From: Microbacterium sp. W4I4
Lineage (GTDB): Bacteria; Actinomycetota; Actinomycetes; Actinomycetales; Microbacteriaceae
NCBI RefSeq assembly: GCF_030816235.1
Contig: NZ_JAUSXT010000001.1
Location: 248,001-312,000 of the forward strand
DNA: 64,000 nucleotides
Direction of reading: 5' to 3'
Below are positions 45,931 through 55,860 of the stretch, piece after piece. Within the stretch, counting starts at the first letter, position 1; every line of letters starts with the position of its first letter. The notes beneath the pieces were generated by a model, which was not told where the DNA came from, did not search any database, and was given only the letters and a program-made list of their open reading frames with translations. The position numbers and the translations under genes are program-made.

Positions 45931-46866
45931 TCACGCTCCCTTGTCAGCGGGGCCCAGACGATTCCAGCCCTCGGTGATGACACGACCGTACAGCAGGTCG
46001 GCGTCGAGGCGACGCAGCTCCTCCGCCAGGCACTCGCGCAGAGTGCGACGCGGCAGATGCAGCTCGTGATCGGGCTGGTCGGGCTGGGTGAGGATCGCCA
46101 CATTCGGCATCGGGCGCTCCAGCAGGATGTCTCCGCTGGCGCGCGTCAGGCGCACCGACTTGATGCCCTCCTGCCAGTGCTCGGGGTCCTCGTACGACCA
46201 GCTGACCGGCACATCCAGCGCCATGCGCAGCCAGGCCGCCAGCAGCGCGGTGGACGGCGATGCCGCAGCTCCCCGCACCTCGACCGCGGTCACCCGCTCG
46301 TACGGCGGCTGGTCGAGCACGGCGGCGAGCTGCTCGCGCCAGTGAGTGAGACGCGTCCATGCCAGATCCGTGTCGCCGGGTGCGTGGGTCCTGCCGAGCA
46401 GCGCGAGCCGGTCGCGCACGTCCGGCGACGTGGCGGCGTCCGTGATGCGGCGCTGGGCGATGCGTCCGAGCGGGGATGACGCGGCATCCGTCGGAGCCTC
46501 ACCAGGCCACCATGCGACGACCGGGGCGTCCGGCAGCAGCAGGCCGGTCACGAGGCTCTCCTCGTTGCTGGCCGCGTCGCCGAAGGCGTGCAGCACCACG
46601 ACCTCGCTCGCTCCGGCGTCGCCTCCGACGCGGATCTGCGCGTCGAGTCGGGCGTCGCCTTCGCCGGTGACCAGCACGATGACGCGCATCGGGTGCTCAC
46701 GGGAGGCGTCGTTGGCGGCGTCGATGGCCGCTTCGGCGACGCCGTTGCGGGCGACGATGAGCAGGGTCAGCACACGTCCGAGGGCGACGGCGCCGCCCTC
46801 CTCGCGCACCTTCACCAGTTGCTTGGCGACCCGGCTGACTGTGGTGTCGGGAAGATCGATGATCAC
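45931..46866 (-). CDS. opcA: Glucose-6-phosphate dehydrogenase assembly protein OpcA
   Basis: A 311-aa activator of Zwf, found in cyanobacteria and actinobacteria and needed for full G6PDH activity. It begins MIIDLPDTTVSRVAKQLVKV. The central conserved block is PDAPVVAWWPGEAP (near residue 111). The GTG start overlaps the zwf stop as GTGA. Confidence 0.93.
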   Translation of the reverse strand: MIIDLPDTTVSRVAKQLVKVREEGGAVALGRVLTLLIVARNGVAEAAIDAANDASREHPMRVIVLVTGEGDARLDAQIRVGGDAGASEVVVLHAFGDAASNEESLVTGLLLPDAPVVAWWPGEAPTDAASSPLGRIAQRRITDAATSPDVRDRLALLGRTHAPGDTDLAWTRLTHWREQLAAVLDQPPYERVTAVEVRGAAASPSTALLAAWLRMALDVPVSWSYEDPEHWQEGIKSVRLTRASGDILLERPMPNVAILTQPDQPDHELHLPRRTLRECLAEELRRLDADLLYGRVITEGWNRLGPADKGA

Positions 46867-48449
46867 GGGCGTCTCCAGACTCGTCCATCACGGGCTAGAA
46901 GGGCGTCAGCGGATGCCGGCCCCCAGGATCCGGGCGCGTACTGCTCCAACGGGGCGCGCAGCGTCGCCCAGTACTCCTCCACAGGGTCGAGGATCTTCCA
47001 GGACAGCTCCACCTCCTCATGGCGGGGGAACAGGGGCGGATCGCCCAGCAGCACATCCAGGATCAGACGCTCGTACGCCTCGGGGCTGGCCTCGGTGAAC
47101 GCGTGGCCGTAGCCGAAGTCCATCGTCACGTCGCGCACGTTCGCGCCGCTGCCCGGCACCTTGGAGCCGAAGCGGATGGTGACGCCCTCGTCGGGCTGCA
47201 CGCGGATCACCAGGGCGTTCTGCCCCAGCTCGGAGGTCTGCGAGCGGCCGAAGAGGTGCTCGGGTGCCCGCTTGAAAACCACCGCGATCTCGGTCACGCG
47301 GCGTCCGAGCCGCTTGCCGGTGCGCAGGTAGAAGGGCACACCCGCCCAGCGGCGCGTGTCGATCTCCAGCTTGACGGCCGCGTAGGTCTCGGTGCTGGAC
47401 TGCGGGGCCATGCCGTCCTCTTCGAGGAAGCCGTTGACCTTCTCACCGCCCTGCCAGCCTCCGGCGTACTGTCCGCGGGCCGTCGCCTGCGAGATGTCCG
47501 CCGGAAGGCGCACGGCCTCCAGGACCTTCTCCTTCTCGGCGCGCAGATGGTCGGCCGACATGCTGATCGGCTCCTCCATGGCGGTCAGCGCCAGCAGCTG
47601 CAGCAGGTGGTTCTGGATGACGTCGCGCGCCGCTCCGATGCCGTCGTAGTAGCCGGCACGGCCGCCGACGCCGATGTCCTCGGCCATCGTGATCTGCACG
47701 TGGTCGACGTAGTTGCGGTTCCACAGCGGCTCGTACAGCTCGTTGGCGAAGCGCAGAGCCATGATGTTCTGCACCGTCTCCTTGCCGAGGTAGTGGTCGA
47801 TGCGGAAGATCGCGTCGGCCGGGAACGCCGACTCCAGCGCCTCGTTCAGCGAACGGGCCGACTCGAGGTCGCTTCCGAACGGCTTCTCGATCACCACGCG
47901 ACGCCAGTGCAGATCATCCGCGGTCTGCTCGCCGACCAGGCCGGACTCGCGCAGCTGCTTCGCGACCTCGGGGAAGGCCTTCGGCGGGATCGACAGGTAA
48001 TAGGCGTGGTTGCCCATCGTGCCACGCTCGACGTCGAGCTTCTCGACGGTCTCGCGCAGGCGGGCGAACGAATCGGGGTCGTCGAACGTGCCCTGCACGA
48101 AGCGGATGCCCTGCAGCAGCTGCTGCCAGGTCTCCTCACGGAACTCCGTGCGGGCGTGCTGCTTGACGGCCTCGTACACGACCTGTGCGAAGTCCTGGTC
48201 CTCCCAGTCGCGGCGTGCGAAGCCGACCAGGGCGAACCCGGGGGGCAGCAGGCCGCGGTTGGCGAGGTCGTACACGGCGGGCATGAGCTTCTTGCGCGAC
48301 AGGTCGCCTGTCACACCGAAGATCACCAGCGCGCTGGGACCTGCGATGCGATTGAGGCGACGGTCATCGGGGTCGCGGAGCGGATTGCGTCCGCGCGAGA
48401 TCGGGGCAGTCATCGAGGGGGATATCTCCAGATCTTCCGGATGGTTCAC
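46863..48449 (-). CDS. zwf: Glucose-6-phosphate 1-dehydrogenase
   Basis: A 528-aa NADP-linked enzyme that opens the oxidative pentose-phosphate pathway. The Rossmann motif is VIFGVTGDLSRKKLMPA (near residue 42). The active-site signature is RIDHYLGKE, with the catalytic His further on. I chose the GTG at 48449 because it gives the 4-nt GTGA overlap with pgi that recurs at every upstream junction. An ATG at 48413 would give 516 aa and is also plausible. Confidence 0.94.
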   Translation of the reverse strand: MNHPEDLEISPSMTAPISRGRNPLRDPDDRRLNRIAGPSALVIFGVTGDLSRKKLMPAVYDLANRGLLPPGFALVGFARRDWEDQDFAQVVYEAVKQHARTEFREETWQQLLQGIRFVQGTFDDPDSFARLRETVEKLDVERGTMGNHAYYLSIPPKAFPEVAKQLRESGLVGEQTADDLHWRRVVIEKPFGSDLESARSLNEALESAFPADAIFRIDHYLGKETVQNIMALRFANELYEPLWNRNYVDHVQITMAEDIGVGGRAGYYDGIGAARDVIQNHLLQLLALTAMEEPISMSADHLRAEKEKVLEAVRLPADISQATARGQYAGGWQGGEKVNGFLEEDGMAPQSSTETYAAVKLEIDTRRWAGVPFYLRTGKRLGRRVTEIAVVFKRAPEHLFGRSQTSELGQNALVIRVQPDEGVTIRFGSKVPGSGANVRDVTMDFGYGHAFTEASPEAYERLILDVLLGDPPLFPRHEEVELSWKILDPVEEYWATLRAPLEQYAPGSWGPASADALLARDGRVWRRP

Positions 48450-50050
48450 TGCGTCGCAGTGAACAGGGTGAGGACGTCATCGGCGGCATCCGTGATGGTC
48501 AGCGAAACGACGGGCCTGCCGTGCCCGGACAGGACGGCGGCATCGCCGGCCGCCTGGGCCTGGATCAGCTGTCCGAAGGTGAACGGACGGCCGGGAATCT
48601 CGAGGTCGACGTCCGTGCGCTCGAGGATCTGCAGGAACACGCCCTGCGCAGGACCGCCCTTGTGGAACTGGCCGGTCGAGTGCAGGAAACGCGGACCCCA
48701 CCCGAAGGTGGTGGGCCGCCCGGAGTCGGCGGCGACCATCTCGCGGATGCCCTGCAGCTGACCCAGCTCGAGCCTGTTCACGTAAGCCTGGACCGAGACG
48801 TAGCCGTCATCGGGCAGCGCCGCCCAGAGCGCATCGAGCACGCCTTCGATCGTGCCCGAGGCGGCGAGTGCGACGTCGCTGACGCGCACCTCGATGCCGT
48901 CCTGGACGAATGCCGGTTCGGTGACCTCGGGACGTGCGTCGAGAAGTCCGCGCGCGGCGGTCTTGGCCGCCTCGACATCGGGCTGGTCGAACGGGTTGAT
49001 GCCGAGCAGATGCCCGACGATCGCCGTGGTGTGCTCCCAGAGCAGGAACATCGCTCCCAGGCTGCCGCTGACGAGGATCTCGCCGGGGTGCCGATCCCGC
49101 AGGTGGAACTCGTCGGCATCCTCGACCAGACGCACGACCTGAAGATCCGACGGACGGGCTTCGAGTTCGGGGGAGACGGGGAGCAGGACGACGGGCAGGA
49201 TGCCGGTGCCGTTCTTGCCGGTGGATTCGGCGACCAGCTGCTCGATCCAGTCGGGGAGCCCGTCGATGTACGTGCCGTCCGTCACGAGTCCCAGCTTGTC
49301 GCGGTGCGGCTTCGTGCCCGCGATGGCGGCGGCCAGTCGAAGCGCCGGGTTGTCGGGGGAGTCGATCGCGAACTGCAGCAGCGAGGCCTCGGCCTCATCC
49401 AGCAGCTCGCCGATGTCGGCTCCGGCCAGCCCCGCGGGGACCAGGCCGAACGCCGTGAGCGCCGAATAGCGCCCTCCGACGTTCGGGTCGGCGTAGAACA
49501 CCCGGTATCCGGCCTCGGTCGCGGACCGGCCCAGTGCGGAGTCCGGGTCGGTCACGACCACGATGTGCTGGACCGGATCGATGCCGAGATCGCTGAACGC
49601 GGCCTCGAAGGCCCTGCGGTGCGAGTCGGTCTCCACAGTGGTGCCGGACTTCGACGAGACGACCAGCACGGTGCGGGCCAGATCGCCGTCGAGTGCGGAC
49701 AGCACCTGTGCGGGCGAGGTCGAGTCGAGGATGGTGAGCTGCACGCCCACCGTCTTCGCGATGACCTCGGGGGCGAGTGAGGACCCGCCCATTCCGGACA
49801 GCACGACCCGGTCGACGCCCCTGGCCGCAAGATCCGCGCGGAGCGCGAGGATCTCGGCGACCAGGGGACGCGACACGGAGACGGCGTCCACCCAGCCGAG
49901 GCGGACGGATGCCTCGGCCTCGGCATCCGGCCCCCACAGGGTGGGATCGCCTGCGGTGACACGCGTCGCCACGAGATCGGCGACAAGGCGGGCGACGGTG
50001 TCGTCCACCGCCGTCCGCGCGCCCTGCGACACGTGCACCGAGACGGTCAT
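48446..50050 (-). CDS. pgi: Glucose-6-phosphate isomerase
   Basis: A 534-aa phosphoglucose isomerase with two SIS domains. [18 protein letters not shown] (near residue 130) holds the sugar-phosphate site, [19 protein letters not shown] follows, and the C-terminal catalytic Lys is in the [10 protein letters not shown] segment. The ATG at 50050 overlaps the tal stop as ATGA. The frame is open upstream to 50770 only because it shadows tal. Co-location with tkt, tal and zwf lets fructose-6-phosphate be recycled into the oxidative branch. Confidence 0.93.
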   Translation of the reverse strand: MTVSVHVSQGARTAVDDTVARLVADLVATRVTAGDPTLWGPDAEAEASVRLGWVDAVSVSRPLVAEILALRADLAARGVDRVVLSGMGGSSLAPEVIAKTVGVQLTILDSTSPAQVLSALDGDLARTVLVVSSKSGTTVETDSHRRAFEAAFSDLGIDPVQHIVVVTDPDSALGRSATEAGYRVFYADPNVGGRYSALTAFGLVPAGLAGADIGELLDEAEASLLQFAIDSPDNPALRLAAAIAGTKPHRDKLGLVTDGTYIDGLPDWIEQLVAESTGKNGTGILPVVLLPVSPELEARPSDLQVVRLVEDADEFHLRDRHPGEILVSGSLGAMFLLWEHTTAIVGHLLGINPFDQPDVEAAKTAARGLLDARPEVTEPAFVQDGIEVRVSDVALAASGTIEGVLDALWAALPDDGYVSVQAYVNRLELGQLQGIREMVAADSGRPTTFGWGPRFLHSTGQFHKGGPAQGVFLQILERTDVDLEIPGRPFTFGQLIQAQAAGDAAVLSGHGRPVVSLTITDAADDVLTLFTATQ

Positions 50051-51159
50051 CGCGCTTCTTCCAGACCCTTCGTCACCTGTGCCAGCAGATCGTGCCAGGA
50101 GTCGATGAACTTGGAGACGCCCTCGTCCTCGAGCACCTGGGTGACGTCGTCGAAGTCCACGCCGACCGCCTTCAGGCCCTCGAACACCTCGCGAGAGGCG
50201 TCGTAGGTGCCCGTCACGGTGTCGCCGCTGACGACGCCGTGATCGAACACGGCCTCCATCGTCTTCTCGGGCATCGTGTTGACGACGCCCGGTGCGACCA
50301 GCTCGGTCACGTACAGAGTGTCGGACAGGGACGGGTCCTTGACACCGGTCGAGGCCCACAGCGGACGCTGCAGTGTTGCGCCGGCGTCGAGCAGAGCCTT
50401 GGCGCGGTCGCTCGCGAACGAGGTCTCGTACAGCTCGTAGGCGAGGCGCGCATTGGCGAGACCCGCCTTGCTCTTCAGCGCCAGCGCCTCGTCGGAGCCG
50501 ATCGCCTCGAGGCGCTTGTCGGTCTCGGTGTCGACGCGCGAGACGAAGAACGACGCGACCGAGTGGATCGTGGACAGGTCGATGCCGGCGGCCTTCGCGG
50601 TCTCCAGACCGGTCAGGTACGCATCGATGACGCCCGCGTAGCGCTCCAGGCTGAAGATCAGCGTGACGTTGACGCTGATGCCCGCGCCGATCGCCTGGGC
50701 GATGGCGGGAAGGCCGGCCTTGGTCGCGGGGATCTTCACGAGGAGGTTCTCGCGGTCGATGCGCTTCCACAGGTCCTTGGCCTGTGCGACGGTGCCGTCG
50801 GTGTCGTGGGCGAGGTCGGGGGAGACCTCGATCGACACGCGACCGTCGACCTGGTTCGACGCGTCGTAGACCGGGCGGAACACGTCCAGCGCGTCGCGCA
50901 CGTCCTGCGTGGTCGCCGCGAAGACGGCGTCGACGGCGGACGAACCGGAAGCGGCGAGTTCCGCGACCTGCGCGTCGTACGACGTGTCGTCGGGGTTGGT
51001 GATCGAGTTGGCGAAGATCGTCGGGTTGGTGGTCACCCCGACGACGTTGCGGGACTCGATGAGCTGCTGCAGGTTGCCCGAGTGGATCCGGGTGCGGGAC
51101 AGGTCGTCCAGCCAGATGCTGACGCCGGCGGCAGAGAGGTCTTCTGTGGGGGTGCTCAT
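50047..51159 (-). CDS. tal: Transaldolase
   Basis: A 370-aa transaldolase that moves dihydroxyacetone units between sugar phosphates. The N-terminal GVTTNPTIF (near residue 40) and the Schiff-base Lys in [11 protein letters not shown] (near residue 139) are clear, and [12 protein letters not shown] follows. Its ATG overlaps the tkt stop (ATGA). The size fits the longer actinobacterial subfamily. Confidence 0.95.
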   Translation of the reverse strand: MSTPTEDLSAAGVSIWLDDLSRTRIHSGNLQQLIESRNVVGVTTNPTIFANSITNPDDTSYDAQVAELAASGSSAVDAVFAATTQDVRDALDVFRPVYDASNQVDGRVSIEVSPDLAHDTDGTVAQAKDLWKRIDRENLLVKIPATKAGLPAIAQAIGAGISVNVTLIFSLERYAGVIDAYLTGLETAKAAGIDLSTIHSVASFFVSRVDTETDKRLEAIGSDEALALKSKAGLANARLAYELYETSFASDRAKALLDAGATLQRPLWASTGVKDPSLSDTLYVTELVAPGVVNTMPEKTMEAVFDHGVVSGDTVTGTYDASREVFEGLKAVGVDFDDVTQVLEDEGVSKFIDSWHDLLAQVTKGLEEAR

Positions 51160-53258
51160 GCGTTCTCCTTGATGCTGTCGCGTGCCGCCTCGACGACGGC
51201 CTCGGCGGTGATGCCGAACTTCTGGAACAGGGTCTTGTAGTCGGCGGAAGCGCCGAAGTGATCGATGCCGACCGAGCGACCGCGGTCGCCGACGATTCCT
51301 CGCCAGCTGAGCACGGAGCCCGCCTCGACGGACACGCGTGCGGTCACCGACTTCGGCAGCACCGACTCGCGGTACGCCTCGTCCTGCTCGGCGAACCACT
51401 CCAGCGACGGGGCGGACACCACGCGGGCGTTGACGCCCTCGGCCGCGAGGGTCTCGCGTGCGGCGACGGCGAGCTGCACCTCGGATCCTGTGGCGATGAG
51501 GATGACATCGGGGGTGCCGTTCGGCGCCTCCGCGAGCACGTAGGCGCCCTTGGCCGTCGCGGACGCGGCCGCGAAGACGTCGCCGGAGGCCTCGCCCTCG
51601 CCGCGTGCGAACACGGGCACGTTCTGACGGGTCAGCGCGATGCCGACCGGGCCGCCGTGACGGCGCAGGATCTCGAGCCACGCGGCTGCGGTCTCGTTGC
51701 CGTCCGCAGGGCGCACCACGGTGAAGTTCGGGATGGCGCGCAGCGACGCGATCTGCTCGACCGGCTGGTGCGTCGGGCCGTCCTCGCCGAGGGCGACCGA
51801 GTCGTGCGTCCACACGAACGTGCTGGGGATGTCCATCAGCGCGGCCAGGCGCACAGCCGGGCGCATGTAGTCGCTGAAGATCAGGAACGTGCCGCCGAAG
51901 GCGCGCGTCGGTCCGTGCAGCGTGATGCCGTTCAGGATCGAGCCCATCGCGTGCTCGCGGATGCCGAAGTGCAGCACGCGGCCGTACGGGCTGCCCTTCC
52001 AGTCGTGCGTGGACCACTCGGCGGGGATGAACGACGCGGCGCCCGAGATGGTGGTGTTGTTGGAGCCCGCCAGGTCTGCGGAGCCGCCCCAGAGCTCGGG
52101 GAGCTCGGCGGCGAGGGCGTTGATGACCTTGCCGGATGCCGCGCGGGTGGACACCTCGGTGCCGCCTTCGAAGACGGGCAGCACCTTCTCGATGTCGTTC
52201 GGCAGGGCCTTGGCCTCGAGACGGTCCAGCAGCGTCTTGCGCTCCGGGTTCGCCGACGCCCACGCGTCGAACGACTTCCGCCATTCGGCGCGCGCCTCCT
52301 TGGCGCGGTCGCCGAGCTGACGGGTGTGCTCGATGACGGCGTCCTCGACGACGAAGGACTTCTCGGGGTCGAAGCCGAGAACCTTCTTGGTCGCGGCCAC
52401 CTCGTCGGCGCCGAGCGCGTTGCCGTGCACCGACTCGGTGCCCGACATCGTCGGGGCAGGCCAGCCGATGATGGTCTTCAGGATGATCAGGCTGGGCTTG
52501 GCCGTCTCGGCCTGCGCCTGCAGGATCGCATCATCCAGCTCCTGGACATCCTCGACGTACTGCCCGGTGCGGCGCCAGTCCACTTCGAGCACCTGCCAGC
52601 CGTATGCCTCGTAGCGGGCACGGACGTCCTCGGTGAACGCCACGTTCGTGTCGCCCTCGATGGAGATCTGGTTGGAGTCGTAGAAGGCGATGAGGTTGCC
52701 GAGCTGCTGGTGACCGGCGAGCGACGACGCCTCGCTGGTGACGCCCTCCTGCAGGTCGCCGTCGCCGGCGATCACGTACACATGGTGGTCGAAGGGGCTG
52801 GTGCCCTCTGGTGCCTCGGGGTCGAACAGGCCGCGCTCGTAGCGGGCCGCGTACGCGAAGCCGACGGACGAGGCGAGGCCCTGGCCCAGCGGGCCGGTGG
52901 TGATCTCGACGCCCTTGGTGTGGTGGTACTCGGGGTGGCCGGGGGTCAGCGAGCCCCAGGTGCGCAGCGCCTCGAGGTCGGAGAGCTCCAGACCGAAGCC
53001 GCCCAGGTAGAGCTGCACGTACTGGGTGAGGGAGGAGTGGCCGACCGACAGGATGAAGCGGTCGCGTCCGAGCCAGTCCGTGTCGGCAGGATCGTGACGC
53101 ATCACCCGCTGGTAGAGGAGATAGGCCAGCGGTGCGAGGCTCATCGCCGTGCCCGGGTGGCCGTTACCGACCTTCTGCACGGCATCCGCCGCCAGGATCC
53201 GAGCGGTGTCCACCGCTCGTCGGTCGATCTCGTCCCACTGAAGTTCTGCCACGGTCAT
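51156..53258 (-). CDS. tkt: Transketolase
   Basis: A 700-aa thiamine-diphosphate enzyme of the non-oxidative pentose-phosphate pathway. [13 protein letters not shown] (near residue 32) and the ThDP motif [21 protein letters not shown] lie in domain one. [18 protein letters not shown] with the catalytic Glu and [14 protein letters not shown] are in domain two. The ATG has AAGGAG 3 nt upstream. It is the first gene of the tkt-tal-pgi-zwf-opcA-pgl operon. Confidence 0.97.
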   Translation of the reverse strand: MTVAELQWDEIDRRAVDTARILAADAVQKVGNGHPGTAMSLAPLAYLLYQRVMRHDPADTDWLGRDRFILSVGHSSLTQYVQLYLGGFGLELSDLEALRTWGSLTPGHPEYHHTKGVEITTGPLGQGLASSVGFAYAARYERGLFDPEAPEGTSPFDHHVYVIAGDGDLQEGVTSEASSLAGHQQLGNLIAFYDSNQISIEGDTNVAFTEDVRARYEAYGWQVLEVDWRRTGQYVEDVQELDDAILQAQAETAKPSLIILKTIIGWPAPTMSGTESVHGNALGADEVAATKKVLGFDPEKSFVVEDAVIEHTRQLGDRAKEARAEWRKSFDAWASANPERKTLLDRLEAKALPNDIEKVLPVFEGGTEVSTRAASGKVINALAAELPELWGGSADLAGSNNTTISGAASFIPAEWSTHDWKGSPYGRVLHFGIREHAMGSILNGITLHGPTRAFGGTFLIFSDYMRPAVRLAALMDIPSTFVWTHDSVALGEDGPTHQPVEQIASLRAIPNFTVVRPADGNETAAAWLEILRRHGGPVGIALTRQNVPVFARGEGEASGDVFAAASATAKGAYVLAEAPNGTPDVILIATGSEVQLAVAARETLAAEGVNARVVSAPSLEWFAEQDEAYRESVLPKSVTARVSVEAGSVLSWRGIVGDRGRSVGIDHFGASADYKTLFQKFGITAEAVVEAARDSIKENA

Positions 53259-53342
53259 GCTCCTTCTGACAACTGCGGAGGCGCCCGTATTCCTGCGCGA
53301 TCCGCGTCGTCACGGAGAAGAGGTGCACAGCGCCCGGGCGCG

Positions 53343-53363
53343 CGAGTATTTTCAGCATACTCG
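53343..53363. promoter_or_regulatory. Palindrome CGAGTAT-N7-ATACTCG at the tkt promoter
   Basis: Perfect 7-bp arms (53343-53349 and 53357-53363) lie 85-105 nt before the tkt start and include a possible minus-strand -10 TATGCT. A repressor or activator bound here could control the pentose-phosphate operon and possibly the divergent ctaB. Confidence 0.5.
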
Positions 53364-53478
53364 GGCGCAAACACGTCCTGTGGGCGGATTTCACCTCGTG
53401 ACGGGGTGTGTCGGGACAGGGAGGAATCCGCCCGGATCGTGGGGATTCCGGGGTCCTCTGGAGCGCGGTGGAACGCTC

Positions 53479-53484
53479 TAGACT
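53479..53484 (+). promoter_or_regulatory. -10 element of ctaB (TAGACT)
   Basis: TAGACT ends 7 nt before the GTG at 53492, which identifies that codon as the start among several in-frame candidates. Confidence 0.52.
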
Positions 53485-53491
53485 GGAAGGA

Positions 53492-54448
53492 GTGTCCATT
53501 TGCGTTCAGAAGGAGGGGATCGCGATCTCTTCGATATCGCAGACCGTCGGGTCGAAGCACTCGGTCGGTCAGAAGATCCGCGGCTATTTCATCCTCACCA
53601 AGCCCCGCGTGATGGAGCTTCTGCTCGTATCGACCGTTCCGGTGATGATCCTCGCGATGGGCGGTCTGCCCGACCTGCGCGGTCTGTGGCTGATCATCGC
53701 CACCGTCATCGGCGGCGCCATGAGCGCGGCCTCTGCGGCATCCTTCAACATGTACCTCGATCGCGATATCGACGTGCACATGAAGCGCACCGAGAAGCGT
53801 CCACTGGTCACCGGTGAGGTCTCGCCGCGCGGCGCACTGGTGTTCTCCTGGGTGCTCGCGGTGGTCTCCACGATCTGGCTGCTGGCGTTCACGAACTGGC
53901 TGGCAGCCAGCCTCTCGGTCGTCGCCATCTTCTTCTACGTCGTTATCTACACGATGATCCTCAAGCGCCGCACCGAGCAGAACATCATCTGGGGCGGAAT
54001 CGCGGGCTGCTTCCCCGTGCTCATCGGCTGGACGGCCGTGACCGGGTCGCTGGACTGGCCGCCGATGGTGCTCTTCGTGCTGGTGTTCCTGTGGACGCCC
54101 CCGCACTACTGGCCGCTGTCGATGAAGTACAAGAGCGACTACGACGACGTCGACGTGCCGATGCTCGGCGTCACCCGCTCGGCATCCCAGGTGGGTCTGC
54201 AGGTCATCCTGTACGCCTGGGCGACCGTGGCGTGCTCGCTGCTGCTCGTGCCCGTCGCGCAGATGGGCGTCGTATACACCGTCTCAGCACTGGTGTTCGG
54301 CGGATGGTTCATCTACGAATCGCACCGTCTGTACAACCGCGCCGTGCACGGTGACGAGGCACGACCGATGCGCGTGTTCCATGCGTCGATCACGTACCTG
54401 ACCCTGATCTTCTTCGCCGTCGCGGTGGATCCGCTGCTGCCGTTCTGA
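53492..54448 (+). CDS. ctaB: Protoheme IX farnesyltransferase (heme O synthase)
   Basis: A 318-aa integral membrane prenyltransferase that adds farnesyl to heme B, giving heme O for the terminal oxidase. The first Asp-rich motif is [19 protein letters not shown] (near residue 88), and the second is [14 protein letters not shown] (near residue 212). There are about nine membrane segments. The GTG start, MSICVQKEG, is chosen from the promoter spacing. A frame extending to 53408 crosses that promoter. The next enzyme, ctaA, faces it across a shared terminator. Confidence 0.93.
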   Translation: MSICVQKEGIAISSISQTVGSKHSVGQKIRGYFILTKPRVMELLLVSTVPVMILAMGGLPDLRGLWLIIATVIGGAMSAASAASFNMYLDRDIDVHMKRTEKRPLVTGEVSPRGALVFSWVLAVVSTIWLLAFTNWLAASLSVVAIFFYVVIYTMILKRRTEQNIIWGGIAGCFPVLIGWTAVTGSLDWPPMVLFVLVFLWTPPHYWPLSMKYKSDYDDVDVPMLGVTRSASQVGLQVILYAWATVACSLLLVPVAQMGVVYTVSALVFGGWFIYESHRLYNRAVHGDEARPMRVFHASITYLTLIFFAVAVDPLLPF

Positions 54449-54469
54449 TCGCGCACCGATCTCGGACAT

Positions 54470-54505
54470 GAAGAACGCCCCGGCCTGATGGTCGGGGCGT
54501 TCTTC
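54470..54505. terminator. Convergent terminator of ctaB and ctaA
   Basis: GAAGAACGCCCCG and CGGGGCGTTCTTC are perfect 13-bp arms around a 10-nt loop. The A-rich and T-rich ends of the stem suit termination in both directions. Confidence 0.88.
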
Positions 54506-54523
54506 GTGCGGTGCGGGGGGCGA

Positions 54524-55627
54524 TCAGTCCTCGTACGGATTGGCCGCGACCGGTCGCTTCAGCGTGGTGACCATGACGGTGTACGCCGCAGCGGACAGCG
54601 AGGCGAGGACCATGTGGACCCCGACGAGGATTCCGGGCAGTCCGGTGCGGGACTGGATCACGCCCACCAGGACCTGAACGAGGATCGCGCCGATCAGCAC
54701 CAGCAGCCACCTGCGCGGCGGCAGGCGCAGCATCCACGCGGCGACCGTGAGCGTCAGCACCAGCGCCGCCAGGATGTAACCGGGCCAGGAGTGCACGTGC
54801 GCGAGGATCGTGGCATCGAACCCCTCGCGTTTGATGGCGGCGTCTCCCGAGTGCGGGCCGGAGCCGGTGGTGAGCACGCCCACGGCGATCGTCACGGCCA
54901 GCGCGAACCCGGTCAGGTGGCTCAGCCACATGAACCAACCCGGCACGGCGAGCTCCCGCGGACCGGGCTGCGTGCCCAGTCGGACGAGGAACAGCGCGGT
55001 CACGCACACGAGCAGCAGGGATGAGGCGTAATGGAAGCCCACGATGAACGGGTTCAGGTCGCTGATCACCGCGAACCCGCCCATCACCGCCTGAGCCATG
55101 ACGCCGATGAGCACGACCCACGCGAGCACGGCCAGGTCCCGGCGCTGCACGGTCTGGCGCAGCGAATCGACGGCTCCGGCGAGCACGGCGAGCAGCAGCG
55201 CCGCCGACATCAATGCGGCAGCGGGCAGTCCGAGTGCGGAGGCCGCCATGTAGACGCCGATGGCGACCACGATGCCGCCGACCGCGAACCAGACGGCGCG
55301 CACGACCAGGCGACGGCCGCTGACGGCGTGCAGGGTGAACATCAGCACGGCGAGGGCGAGCAGGCCGACCACGCCGGTCATGGTGCGGTTCCCGAACTCG
55401 ATGGCCCCGTGCAGGCCCTGGATCTCCAGGATGGGCACCAGCGACTCCGGTGTGCAGAGCGGCCATTCCGAGCAGCCCAGTCCCGACCCCGTCAGGCGGA
55501 CCGCGCCGCCCGTGGCGATGATCAGCACCTCCGCCAGGAACGACAGCCAGGCCAGCACCCGAAGCGGGCGGCCGAAGGCGGAGCCCGATGAGATCGCGGT
55601 CTGTGCGGGCGTGGCGATTTCAGTCAT
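54524..55627 (-). CDS. ctaA: Heme A synthase (COX15/CtaA family)
   Basis: A 367-aa membrane enzyme that oxidises heme O to heme A. There are eight membrane segments. GLGCSEWPLCTP (near residue 49) carries the paired Cys of the extracytoplasmic loop. Heme-ligand His residues lie in IQGLHGAIEFGNR, VGFHYASSLLL, LAHVHSWPGY and VGVHMVLASL. The ATG has GGAGGCC upstream. Confidence 0.93.
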   Translation of the reverse strand: MTEIATPAQTAISSGSAFGRPLRVLAWLSFLAEVLIIATGGAVRLTGSGLGCSEWPLCTPESLVPILEIQGLHGAIEFGNRTMTGVVGLLALAVLMFTLHAVSGRRLVVRAVWFAVGGIVVAIGVYMAASALGLPAAALMSAALLLAVLAGAVDSLRQTVQRRDLAVLAWVVLIGVMAQAVMGGFAVISDLNPFIVGFHYASSLLLVCVTALFLVRLGTQPGPRELAVPGWFMWLSHLTGFALAVTIAVGVLTTGSGPHSGDAAIKREGFDATILAHVHSWPGYILAALVLTLTVAAWMLRLPPRRWLLVLIGAILVQVLVGVIQSRTGLPGILVGVHMVLASLSAAAYTVMVTTLKRPVAANPYED

Positions 55628-55685
55628 GGGGCCTCCGGCCCATCGGCGCCCGAGCGGATACCGCCCGGCTCACCGACGAAACCTG

Positions 55686-55691
55686 TAGAAT
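55686..55691 (+). promoter_or_regulatory. -10 element of the suf operon (TAGAAT)
   Basis: TAGAAT 170 nt before the sufB ATG is the best hexamer in the gap, and implies a long 5' leader in contrast to the leaderless genes around it. Confidence 0.45.
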
Positions 55692-55701
55692 CGGATTGTT
55701 G

Positions 55702-55834
55702 TGATGGGTGCGCGAAGCGCGGCGTCCATCACTGACAGTTTAGGCGCGATGTGAGCGCCGATGATGGGGCCCACCAGCGGCATCCGATCTCCGAAGACTC
55801 GACGGAGATCAGGTGTGTCGGGGCGGATGACACC
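55702..55834 (+). promoter_or_regulatory. Structured 5' leader of sufB
   Basis: Three dyads follow each other: GATGG..CCATC (55703-55730) with GCGC arms inside, a perfect GATCTCCG/CGGAGATC (55786-55810), and GGTGT/ACACC (55812-55834). They could form a leader regulated by iron or sulfur status, or protein-binding sites. No known riboswitch class is recognised. Confidence 0.45.
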
Positions 55835-55860
55835 GTTGAGGCCCATGTGAGGAGAGTGTG

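Noticed and set aside
48446..50770. A 774-codon pgi reading that looks like a Tal-Pgi-type fusion
   Set aside because: The upstream part is another frame of tal, with no transaldolase sequence in it; tal is intact in its own frame.
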